Shown: positions 55,801-62,308 of the stretch, in pieces | Layout of the letters: each line of letters begins with the position of its first letter | Numbering within the stretch: position 1 is the stretch's first letter | Assembly: GCF_002900095.1 (NCBI RefSeq) | Contig: NZ_LLKN01000002.1 | Coordinates: 1,984,001 to 2,048,000, forward strand | Reading direction: 5' to 3' | Source: Salegentibacter mishustinae | Lineage (GTDB): Bacteria; Bacteroidota; Bacteroidia; Flavobacteriales; Flavobacteriaceae | DNA length: 64,000 bases | Program-made: the position numbers and the translations under genes | The notes under the pieces: model-generated | Database searches by the model: none | What the model was told of the DNA's origin: nothing | Seen by the model: the letters and a program-made list of their open reading frames with translations, nothing else

Positions 55801-56362
55801 CCATATTAGTGACAGTCCCATTTGAAGTTCCTTTTTCTATTACAGTAACCCCTGGAATTGGTAAACCATCTTCATCTTCAACATACCCCTTTACTTCTAT
55901 ATCCTGTAACACGGAAGCCTGAGTTGCATTCAGTCTTTCTAAATTTTGTTTATTTGTTTCTGATGGTGTATTCCTATTTGAATTATTTCGAAGAGTTTTC
56001 CTAAGTGGATTATTGGGGGAATAAATAACAAAGTTATCTTTCTCTAATTTTTGAATATCGAGATTGACATTCCTAAGAATTTCTCTAAGTGATTTTTCAA
56101 GCTGTCCCTTCTCAAGCTTTACTTCATCTAAAGCAATTAACTGATTTTCTACCAGATTACTATCATAATTAAAATGAACTTCCAGTTCTTTGGAAATCTC
56201 GCTTAAGAGTTTCTTTAGGGAAATCTTCCCGGAGGACTTTCCTGTTTTTTCCTGAAGAGGTTGCACTGAAGCCAGCTGCTCCTGAGAGCTTACCGGATGA
56301 GTATATATGAATATACCCATGATCATCGTGACAGCCAGTAAAGGTTGTACAATTTTCAACAT
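52895..56362 (-). CDS. SusC/RagA-family TonB-dependent transporter with STN signalling domain
   Basis: The 1155-residue protein has a signal peptide (MLKIVQPLLAVTMIMGIFIYTHP), an STN domain (about 45-110: KISLKKLLSEISKELEVHFN), a carboxypeptidase-like domain (about 155-235: VKGYVEDEDGLPIPGV), a plug with LNEVVVTSFGIKQEKKALGY and the usual NALRGKVAGVSI, and a 22-strand barrel that ends in Phe (FGLSLNF). The STN domain contacts FecR and signals substrate presence. It would import oligomers through TonB. The lack of glycoside hydrolases nearby points away from a carbohydrate. It lies 18 bases after fecR. Confidence 0.95.
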   Translation of the reverse strand: MLKIVQPLLAVTMIMGIFIYTHPVSSQEQLASVQPLQEKTGKSSGKISLKKLLSEISKELEVHFNYDSNLVENQLIALDEVKLEKGQLEKSLREILRNVNLDIQKLEKDNFVIYSPNNPLRKTLRNNSNRNTPSETNKQNLERLNATQASVLQDIEVKGYVEDEDGLPIPGVTVIEKGTSNGTVTNMEGNYSLQVSQSNAVLVFSFVGYETKEIPLEGRETVDVTLGTTSESLNEVVVTSFGIKQEKKALGYAVQEVSGEEIARTEEPNLVNALRGKVAGVSINSSSGAAGAGSNIIIRGITSLSPSGDNQPLFVVDGMPISNSTTSGSVLPSEGSAASGSNEQYSFTNRAADINPEDIESISILKGPSATALYGLRAANGAVIITTKKGKEGKTQIRVKSTIAFEEVSKTPDIQMTYREGWRGRARAFEDPDSRFGYSYGYYTWGPPNGPLDNPANPHEEFYKTGLRFNNYASISGGNSKTNFYTSVSHMDQEGIVPNTNYKRTTIKISGETTLAENFKVSGSANYTNSGGSRPNGGDKSVVSNLRRWSPTIDVNDHVMPDGSEKDYTNGVINNPLYLAENSTFEDDVNRIIGAVGFNYTPFKWMTVDYKIGMDYYNDSRVRFAANDIKVAIPVNGFMIEENINYKEINSNFLVTLQKEFNSDFSGSLTLGNQVTDINYDRLNTRGEGFNLPDFKDLSNTTNLFTNKNAYTRRLVGVFADAKLNYKETLFLNVTARNDWASTLPKDNRSFFYPSVNMGYIFTETLGAQRDDFLSYGKLRASWAKVGKDASPYVVGQYFEGTPGFPLNGIGGFKKSNSAGDLNLKPETTTSYEFGTDLRFWGNKIGVDLTYFQQASENQIVSFPVSNPSGLSRFTTNAGEIESTGIEALIDFKPIQTKDFSWDVTVNWSRIRSEVLSLPEGLEVIEFQSSAEGVTSRVLEGGSPGDLYGYGYERTDDGELLIDDAGFPNVDRDSLKYVGSAMPDWTGGITNSFSYKNFNFSFLVEVKQGGDAYDESRINDWEFGTITATNQRYKEVIFDGVTSDGQPNTQPVILDQDYYRLSRYNAASELLMQDASWVRLRSASLSYRLPKSILDRTFFSGVTFSATGNNLLLITPFEGYDPEGTTYSAGSNAFGLTGYSIPNTRSVIFGLSLNF

Positions 56363-56380
56363 GTTTTAGCTAGTTTTTAG

Positions 56381-57409
56381 TTACTTTCGGAAAATTATTT
56401 TCCCATCTTTATTAGTAACATCTATATCAAATGAAAGTTCCAGGGTTCTAAGAAATTCTTCAATATTCCCGGTTTTAATAACTCCCGTAAACTTACGTTG
56501 CATAAGTTTTGGGTCTTCAAAAACCACTTCCAATCCAAAGTTATCTTCAAGAACGTACTTTATCTCACCTAGTTCTGTAGCTTCAAAAATCATCAAATCA
56601 TCTACCCAACTTGCGTATTTACGGGTATTAACTTTCGATTTCTTTAGCACCTTATCTTTGGTAGAAACCTCGGCATGTTCACCAGGTTCAAGAATTAGGG
56701 GAGCTGCACTCTTATCCAGCTTGTTCTCTAATTTAACCTTACCGGTTAACAGGGTCACTTTTGTTTTCCCTCTACGCTCACCAACATTAAAGGACGTTCC
56801 TAAAACTTCTACATTTAAGTTTCCAGAATGAACCAGGAAAGTTTTGCGTACATTGTTTTCCCCACGGGTTTTGACCACCTCAAAGAAAGCTTCACCTTCC
56901 AACCATACTTCCCTAATATTTACCCCACTCCAATCTTTGGCATAGGATATTTCAGAGTTAGCATTAAGGATAACTGAAGAACCATCTGGCAACATCATTT
57001 CCCGCTTTTCAGCAAAATCTGTACTTATAGTAGTTCGCTGAAAATTGTTTAAAAAGAAATAACTTAGAAATGCGATAATAGCAAAGCTTGCTGCAATCCC
57101 GGTATAGCGGAGAATACTTCTTCGTTTTATACCTTTTGGCTGCTGATCTCCACTTTTTAAAGAATCTATCCTAGAGTTAATTTTTTCCAGAAGTTTTTCT
57201 TTTTGAAATGGATTTAATACTACCTCATCTTGAAACTCCAGAGACTTTATAATTTTAATAGCTTTATCAACCTCTTTTTGTTTTTGAGGATTTTCAGCCA
57301 GAAACTTTCTCCAGAATACTGCGGATTTTTTATCATCAGACAATACCCAGTTTAAAAAGGAATCATCTGAAATAAAATCGGTAGCATTATAGCTTTGATA
57401 CTTCTCCAT
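56381..57409 (-). CDS. FecR-family anti-sigma factor (DUF4974 C-terminus)
   Basis: The 342-residue protein has an N-terminal cytoplasmic anti-sigma segment (DFISDDSFLNWVLSDDKKS), one membrane helix (about 100-118, YTGIAASFAIIAFLSYFF), the periplasmic FecR domain (MMLPDGSSVILNANSEISYAKDW) and a DUF4974/STN-like end (FGLEVVFEDPKLM, LELSFDIDVTNKDGKIIF). It holds the sigma factor inactive until SusC binds substrate. ATG 57409 (MEKYQSYNATDF) is preferred to the longer frame at 57448. Confidence 0.9.
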   Translation of the reverse strand: MEKYQSYNATDFISDDSFLNWVLSDDKKSAVFWRKFLAENPQKQKEVDKAIKIIKSLEFQDEVVLNPFQKEKLLEKINSRIDSLKSGDQQPKGIKRRSILRYTGIAASFAIIAFLSYFFLNNFQRTTISTDFAEKREMMLPDGSSVILNANSEISYAKDWSGVNIREVWLEGEAFFEVVKTRGENNVRKTFLVHSGNLNVEVLGTSFNVGERRGKTKVTLLTGKVKLENKLDKSAAPLILEPGEHAEVSTKDKVLKKSKVNTRKYASWVDDLMIFEATELGEIKYVLEDNFGLEVVFEDPKLMQRKFTGVIKTGNIEEFLRTLELSFDIDVTNKDGKIIFRK

Positions 57410-57509
57410 TTGATTTAAATGTTTAGATGAAAAACGCGCGAAATTCAACTAGTTTGTTACCAGTAAATGCACATATTTGAGATTTTACCCCATTTTTTTC
57501 ACAAAAGTT

Positions 57510-58082
57510 TTAGAAAAACATAAAAATAAACACAAAATTGCCTCTAAGTCTTTCTATAGCGCGGGATAGGAGTTTATAAGTAGCTTTTACACTAAGATCC
57601 ATTACTTCCGCGATTTCAGAGAATTCTAGTTTAGCGTAAAAACGTAAGTAAACAATTTCTTTCTGTCTATTAGTCAGCTTATTAAGACTTTGGTGGATTT
57701 TTTTTATGGTAGCTTCATCTAAATTCTCGGTGGCAGGTTCGGTTTTAAGCTTTTGGGCAATTGCTGATTCAGAAAAGTCATATTGAAATCCAAATTTTTG
57801 AGATTTCTTTAAATTTCTAAATATCCTTCGTTTTAAAGATTTAAATAAATAAAATTTAATGGAAGTAGTATCCTTTATTTTGTGTCGTTTTTCCCAAATA
57901 GTAATAAAAACTTCTTGAATACTGTCTTCTACAAGGCCATGGTCGGAAGTTATCTTTGCACCATAGCTATAAAGCACATCAATATTTCTGTGGTAAACTT
58001 CATTCAGGGCGGAACGTTCACCACTACACAATAAACTCCACAGCTCTGAATCTGAAAAACCTAAGTAATTTTCCTTACCCAT
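57510..58082 (-). CDS. ECF RNA polymerase sigma factor (FecI-like)
   Basis: The 190-residue protein has sigma region 2 (ALNEVYHRNIDVLYSYGAKI, VEDSIQEVFITIWEKRHKI) and region 4 (LTNRQKEIVYLRFYAKLEFSEIAEVMDLSVKATYKLLSRAIERL). It is the Bacteroidota group paired with FecR and STN-type SusC. It is the first gene of the locus and would drive transcription of the susCD operon when freed. The TAAATTTG 42 bases upstream fits a housekeeping -7 box. Confidence 0.95.
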   Translation of the reverse strand: MGKENYLGFSDSELWSLLCSGERSALNEVYHRNIDVLYSYGAKITSDHGLVEDSIQEVFITIWEKRHKIKDTTSIKFYLFKSLKRRIFRNLKKSQKFGFQYDFSESAIAQKLKTEPATENLDEATIKKIHQSLNKLTNRQKEIVYLRFYAKLEFSEIAEVMDLSVKATYKLLSRAIERLRGNFVFIFMFF

Positions 58083-58123
58083 CTAAGATGACTCCTATCT
58101 TTTTAAAATATCTCTATAATTCC

Positions 58124-58131
58124 CAAATTTA
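58124..58131 (-). promoter_or_regulatory. Possible -7 promoter box of the sigma-factor gene
   Basis: The complement reads TAAATTTG, a fit to TAnnTTTG, 42 bases before the sigma start codon. No good -33 box is at the usual distance, so the support is weak. Confidence 0.35.
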
Positions 58132-58249
58132 ACAAGTGTTTCCAGTAAAATGACATTAAGTCCACATTTATTTCAACAATTTTAATTTCGCTTAAAAAAA
58201 GCTATTGGGAAATTTAAAAATGAAGTAGTTTCATGGATTCGATTAATTT

Positions 58250-58969
58250 TCACCTCAGATCCTGAAATATTTTATTCAAAGCTTGATTATTTTTTGAATA
58301 CGGTGTACGAGTATGAGCATTTTTCAAGGTATTGTATTTATACTTTTTTCCATTAGCCCTCAACACTAGGTCGGAAGTAATAAATAGGTTCTTAATAGTC
58401 ATCGTGTTCTTAGGAAATGTTTGCGAAAGAAATTCATAAAATTCACGAGAGCTAGGACCATCCATATTAAAATGGATTTTTGAATTATGAGCGTCCCAAT
58501 CTTTAGATAATACATTCCTGAAATCCAGCAAGCTTGTTTTCTCAATATTTAAAAGATCATACTTCATTAAATTATGATACAACTTTTGAGCTTGATCTTC
58601 TGATATTTTTAAATTAAAATTTTTGTTCTTTTTTAGGGAGCCAGCGGACTTTTGGCTTTGTATACTATTTTTAAATTTATCGGTCCAGGGAAGAATGGAA
58701 AGAAAAAAGCCGGCTAAAAAAACAAGAAAACTTATTGCTAGGACTATAAGTGTATCTGATTCAATAGTATACCGCGAATAAAACGCAAGATGCATAACTC
58801 CCAAACCCATCCCCATAAAAAGGATCCTTGGTTTTTCAATTTTTGTATTCCATAAAATTCTTTCATTCATCATATAAGCCCAAAACATTTTACCATAGTG
58901 TAAAATAAGCCTTCCATAAATATAGATGAAGCCAAGGGTGGTCAGGTATTTGAATAAATCAAAACTCAT
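58250..58969 (-). CDS. Membrane protein next to integrase, unknown function
   Basis: The 239-residue protein has four predicted membrane helices in the first half (about 9-24, 28-36 weak, 48-64 and 74-93, the last FLVFLAGFFLSILPW) and a soluble C-terminal half (120-239) with KISEDQAQKLYHNLMKYDLL and GPSSREFYEFLSQTF. Its start overlaps the end of the integrase gene by 11 bases, so the two are probably co-expressed. I do not recognise the family. The link to the integrase suggests a role in the island's excision or maintenance, or in superinfection exclusion, all inferred from position. Confidence 0.7.
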   Translation of the reverse strand: MSFDLFKYLTTLGFIYIYGRLILHYGKMFWAYMMNERILWNTKIEKPRILFMGMGLGVMHLAFYSRYTIESDTLIVLAISFLVFLAGFFLSILPWTDKFKNSIQSQKSAGSLKKNKNFNLKISEDQAQKLYHNLMKYDLLNIEKTSLLDFRNVLSKDWDAHNSKIHFNMDGPSSREFYEFLSQTFPKNTMTIKNLFITSDLVLRANGKKYKYNTLKNAHTRTPYSKNNQALNKIFQDLR

Positions 58970-60101
58970 AATCCATTTCGAGTTCAGGAATTAAATTAGC
59001 TGCTTCCTTCTTTTTCTTATCCACTATTTTGGCATATACTTGTGTAGTTCTTATTTCTTTATGTCCTAAGACTTTTGAAACCGTATAAATATCAGCTCCG
59101 TACTCTAATAGTAATACTGCGTGCGTATGCCTAGCGCTATGAAAAGTTATATGTTTAGTAATACCCGCCCGCATACACCATCTAAGTATTTCTGCATTAA
59201 AATGGGCACCATATTTTAACCCTTGAAACACACGGTCATTTTCCCTTTTCCGTTTTCCAATAATTTGTCTCGCCTGATCAGATATATATTGATATTCCTG
59301 TCCCGAAGTCTTCTTTTGTTTAAAAATTAGCCGTGAACCTTCCTCTTCATCTCTAACTTCAAGCCAGGTAAGTTTGTTAATATCGCTCCACCTTAGGCCG
59401 GTTAAACAACTAAACATAAAAGCATTCTTAAGAACTTGATGTTTACAATAAGCTTTAGCCATAGCCTGCAATTCATCTTGCGTAAGGTATTCTCTGGTTG
59501 TTTCTTCCTGTGCAAAACCTTTTACAGTAGTAGCGAAGTTTCTTCTGGTATAACCATCGTCAAAAGCCTGACGTAATGCGGCTTTAAATTTATTATAATA
59601 GGTATATTTAGAGTTCTGTGATAACAGCGTTTTAGATTTCGTTTTTGCTTTTTTACTCAAAAACTTTTTAAATCCTATAACGAAATCTTCATCAATGTCT
59701 TCAAAGGATATTTTCTTCTTTCCTATGTAGGCCTCTATATGATTTTGGGCCGCATCCCAATTATCATAATTTCCTTTACTTTCATATCGTTCCTCCTTTA
59801 ATTTATCATAGTAGGTAATAAATAAAAGTTTGTTCTTGCTTTTATCTTTAATACCATATTTTCCCTGAGCATACTCTGCTCTTCTGATAGATAATATCTG
59901 TTCTGCCCTTTCAAGAGTTTCTTTATTTTCTCTCTTTTCAGAAGAAGTTTGAGGTGAAATAATCAGGTATTCTTTGAGATATTCAAACTCCCTATGACCC
60001 TTCGTTTTTCCGTTTTCATCTAAACTCGATCCTTTATAGTAATCAAGATAAAGACTGTATTTCCCGGAGGCTAATTTCTTTTTTCTAAGCTTTATTTTCA
60101 T
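58959..60101 (-). CDS. int: Tyrosine recombinase/integrase of the island
   Basis: The 380-residue protein has an arm-binding N-terminus (MKIKLRKKKLASGKYSLYLD), a SAM-like core-binding domain (ENIDEDFVIGFKKFLSKK-like, about 145-220) and the catalytic domain with Arg in CLTGLRWSDINKL, the His-x-x-Arg of HSARHTH, His in GHKEIRTTQ and the nucleophile Tyr in TQVYAK. By family it joins att sites by strand exchange. ATG 60101 is taken; an in-frame ATG at 60131 adds ten odd residues. It reads away from the right att core, 223 bases distant, with arm-type motifs in between. Confidence 0.95.
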   Translation of the reverse strand: MKIKLRKKKLASGKYSLYLDYYKGSSLDENGKTKGHREFEYLKEYLIISPQTSSEKRENKETLERAEQILSIRRAEYAQGKYGIKDKSKNKLLFITYYDKLKEERYESKGNYDNWDAAQNHIEAYIGKKKISFEDIDEDFVIGFKKFLSKKAKTKSKTLLSQNSKYTYYNKFKAALRQAFDDGYTRRNFATTVKGFAQEETTREYLTQDELQAMAKAYCKHQVLKNAFMFSCLTGLRWSDINKLTWLEVRDEEEGSRLIFKQKKTSGQEYQYISDQARQIIGKRKRENDRVFQGLKYGAHFNAEILRWCMRAGITKHITFHSARHTHAVLLLEYGADIYTVSKVLGHKEIRTTQVYAKIVDKKKKEAANLIPELEMDYEF

Positions 60102-60143
60102 AACCACCTTATTTCCATAAAGATAGATCAAAAATTGATACCG

Positions 60144-60201
60144 AGGTACAAATTTTGTACCCCGTTAGTAATATTTAACATCGAGGTACAAACGAGGTAC
60201 A
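60144..60201. promoter_or_regulatory. Arm-type integrase binding motifs, right end
   Basis: AGGTACA occurs at 60144, 60184 and 60195, and the inverse form TGTACCC at 60156. The last two direct copies are 11 bp apart, the same spacing as the pair inside the left end. They lie between the integrase gene and the core repeat, where arm sites and integrase autoregulation are expected. Confidence 0.55.
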
Positions 60202-60278
60202 AAAAAGGTCTAAAATGATATTATTAAAGTAAAAATGAGAATACTTTGGAAGAGCTCGTATCCATTAATTTCGTTGGG

Positions 60279-60308
60279 TTTTGATGTCATTTGATATCAT
60301 TTGATATC
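60279..60308. repeat. Three tandem 10-bp repeats beside the right att core
   Basis: The units are TTTTGATGTC, ATTTGATATC and ATTTGATATC, one helical turn each, and the last runs into AAAT to make the palindrome TTTGATATCAAA (60300-60311). They end 16 bases before the core repeat. There is no counterpart at the left end, which suggests a directional site such as an excisionase or second integrase site. Confidence 0.5.
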
Positions 60309-60324
60309 AAATTTAATTACCCAT

Positions 60325-60344
60325 TTACTTTCCAATACAGAAAT
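60325..60344. repeat. Right attachment site core, 3' end of mnmE
   Basis: The same 20 bases as 13331-13350. Read on the minus strand they encode Phe-Cys-Ile-Gly-Lys-stop, the conserved C-terminus of MnmE with its catalytic Cys. The integrase therefore uses a highly conserved protein-coding end as its target, and the gene is rebuilt exactly on integration. Confidence 0.85.
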
Positions 60345-61761
60345 TAGAAAATATATTCCCCAGTAATTCATCATTGGTAACCTGCCCGGTAATCTCACCG
60401 AAATATTCTAAAGCTTCGCGAATATCTATCGCTAACAAGTCGCCCGAAAGGTCGGTATTTAAGCCTTCTTCTACTTTGTTGATTTCTTCCAGGGCTTTTA
60501 GCAGCGCATTGTAATGACGGCTATTTGTTACAATGGTATTATTGTTTCTCAAAGCGCCGGTGTTTACAAACTCCAGTAATTTTTCTTTAAGTTCCTCTAC
60601 ACCAACTCCGGTTTTAGCCGATAATAATTGTAAACTGGTGCCCGAAATAGTACCCAGGCTCTCTTTCAATTTTAATAAAGAATCTTCAGAAAGCTGGTCT
60701 ATTTTGTTGGGAACAATGATTAAAGGTTTCTGAGGAAATTGATTTTTAATTTTCTCAATTTCAACTATTAACTGGGCTAAACTTATTTTTCCCTGGGAAG
60801 AATTATCTTCAGATAACTCATCGAACCTAGAGGTATCAAACAAATACATAACTACTTGTGCCTGACCTATCTTTTCAAAAGTTCGCTTTATTCCGATGCT
60901 TTCCACCTCATCTTCCGTCTCTCTTATTCCGGCGGTATCAATGAACCTGAATCCAACACCACCAATACTCATTTCGTCCTCAATGGAATCCCGAGTGGTT
61001 CCGGCTACCTCAGAAACAATAGCGCGCTCCTCGTTTAAAAGTGAATTCAGTAAAGTAGATTTACCTACGTTAGGTTCCCCCACTATTGCCACAGGAATTC
61101 CATTTTTAAGCACGTTCCCGGTGGCAAAAGAATCTATTAAACGTTTTAATACCTGCTGAATCCTCGCTACCAATTCCTTAAATTGATCGCGATTAGCGAA
61201 CTCCACATCTTCTTCAGAAAAGTCTAATTCTAATTCAATTAAAGATGCAAAATCTAATAATTCCTGGCGTAATCTATGAATTTCATTAGAAAATCCGCCG
61301 CGCATTTGTTGCATCGCCATTTGGTGTGAAGCCTGGTTTTCAGAAGAAATTAGATCAGCTACAGCTTCTGCCTGACTAAGATCCATTTTTCCATTTAGAA
61401 AAGCACGCATGGTGAATTCGCCGGCTTCTGCAGAGCGACAACCTTTTCTAATCATTAACTGGATAATCTCCTGCTGAATATATGGACTTCCGTGACAGGA
61501 AATTTCTACCGTTTCTTCGCCGGTATACGATTTAGGCGCTCTAAATATTGAAATTAAAACCTCATCTAAGGTACGATCATCGTCCATTAGATTTCCTAAA
61601 TGTAAAGTATGGCTGGGCTGTTTGCTTAGCTTTTTTTTACTCTTTGCCTTAAAAAGCGGTGAAACAATATTAAATGCTTCAGGGCCGGAAACCCTAATAA
61701 TAGCAATGGCACCTGCACCAGATGGTGTGGCAAGCGCTACAATAGTGTCGTTTAATTTCAT
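60325..61761 (-). CDS. mnmE: tRNA modification GTPase MnmE
   Basis: The 478-residue protein begins MKLNDTIVALATPSGAGAIA and has the tetrahydrofolate-binding N-domain (about 1-120), a helical domain with KMDLSQAEAVADLI and GFSNEIHRLRQ, a G domain with GEPNVGKST, DTAGIRE and NKID, and the C-terminal FCIGK with the catalytic Cys. With MnmG it places the 5-carboxymethylaminomethyl-type group on U34 of several tRNAs. ATG 61761 is taken; the frame runs on into a REP-like sequence that codes for a spurious leader. The island ends exactly at its stop codon. Confidence 0.97.
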   Translation of the reverse strand: MKLNDTIVALATPSGAGAIAIIRVSGPEAFNIVSPLFKAKSKKKLSKQPSHTLHLGNLMDDDRTLDEVLISIFRAPKSYTGEETVEISCHGSPYIQQEIIQLMIRKGCRSAEAGEFTMRAFLNGKMDLSQAEAVADLISSENQASHQMAMQQMRGGFSNEIHRLRQELLDFASLIELELDFSEEDVEFANRDQFKELVARIQQVLKRLIDSFATGNVLKNGIPVAIVGEPNVGKSTLLNSLLNEERAIVSEVAGTTRDSIEDEMSIGGVGFRFIDTAGIRETEDEVESIGIKRTFEKIGQAQVVMYLFDTSRFDELSEDNSSQGKISLAQLIVEIEKIKNQFPQKPLIIVPNKIDQLSEDSLLKLKESLGTISGTSLQLLSAKTGVGVEELKEKLLEFVNTGALRNNNTIVTNSRHYNALLKALEEINKVEEGLNTDLSGDLLAIDIREALEYFGEITGQVTNDELLGNIFSNFCIGK

Positions 61762-61775
61762 AGTGCAAAGATAAG

Positions 61776-61807
61776 CCTCCCCCCAGCCCCCTCCAAAAGA
61801 GGGGGAG
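61776..61807. repeat. REP-like GC-rich hairpin upstream of mnmE
   Basis: CCCCCTC (61787-61793) pairs with GAGGGGG (61799-61805) around CAAAA, with a preceding CTCCCCCC. Short C/G-rich hairpins of this form are scattered in flavobacterial genomes. The position between divergent mnmE and DUF4870 genes suggests a mobile repeat rather than a terminator. Confidence 0.6.
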
Positions 61808-61891
61808 AAAAATTGCATCTTTTAAAAATTGTAACAAAGTATTAAAAAACCCGTCTATTAATAAAGAGACATCACATCAATCAAAGAAAAA

Positions 61892-62230
61892 ATGAGAGAA
61901 GACAACCAAATGCTCGTTATTACCCACTTAAGTCAGTTACTGGATTTAGTTACCGGAATTGGCGGCTTTATAATTCCGCTAATCTTGTGGCTTACCCAAA
62001 AAGATAAAGTTGCCGGAATGGACTTTCACGGAAAAATGATCATCAATTTCCAAATAAGTATGTTTATATACAGCTTATTATGTATTCCGCTAATCTTTTT
62101 ATTCGGACTTGGGATAATCGCTCTTATTGGTATTGCTGTTATTATGCTTATTCTACCAATAGTGAATGCCATTAAAGTAAGCAACGGGGAGATCCCGAAT
62201 TATCCTTTAACCATAGAGATTATAAAGTAG
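61892..62230 (+). CDS. DUF4870 membrane protein
   Basis: The 112-residue protein has the DUF4870 pattern: MLVITHLSQLLDLVTGIGGFIIPLILWLTQKDK, then FHGKMIINFQISM, and two further helices with LFGLGIIALIGIAVI. It has three to four membrane segments. DUF4870 proteins (Tic20-like) are widespread and of unknown function. It is a single gene followed by a bidirectional terminator. Confidence 0.9.
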   Translation: MREDNQMLVITHLSQLLDLVTGIGGFIIPLILWLTQKDKVAGMDFHGKMIINFQISMFIYSLLCIPLIFLFGLGIIALIGIAVIMLILPIVNAIKVSNGEIPNYPLTIEIIK

Positions 62231-62253
62231 ACCAGAAACATTATTCAGAATAA

Positions 62254-62279
62254 AAAAAGCAGCCAAAAGGCTGCTTTTT
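62254..62279. terminator. Bidirectional terminator between DUF4870 gene and dnaN
   Basis: AAAAAGCAGCC (62254-62264) and GGCTGCTTTTT (62269-62279) pair around AAAA. It has A and T runs at either side and thus serves both convergent genes. Confidence 0.9.
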
Positions 62280-62308
62280 ACTATAAACTAAATTCTATTT
62301 ACTCAATA

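Larger units (their letters stand above)
13331..60344. mobile_element. Integrative and mobilizable genomic island in the 3' end of mnmE
   Basis: The ends are marked by a perfect 20-bp direct repeat. One copy at 60325-60344 is the 3' end of mnmE and the other, at 13331-13350, is isolated. One period is about 46,994 bp. Inside are a tyrosine integrase next to the right repeat, paired AGGTACA motifs inside both ends, an excisionase-type HTH gene, a primase, a VapE-like helicase, MobC- and MobA-like genes and an oriT-like hairpin. There are no type IV secretion genes, so transfer would need a helper element. Cargo falls into two blocks: a SusCD nutrient locus between integrase and mobilization core, and a defence block between the core and the left end. 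Integration leaves mnmE intact. Confidence 0.85.

Noticed and set aside
61762-61818. N-terminal extension of MnmE (leader reading FFSPSFGGGWGEAYLC)
   Set aside because: The leader is a translation of a REP-like hairpin, and MnmE homologues start at MKLNDTIVAL; the start was set to 61761.
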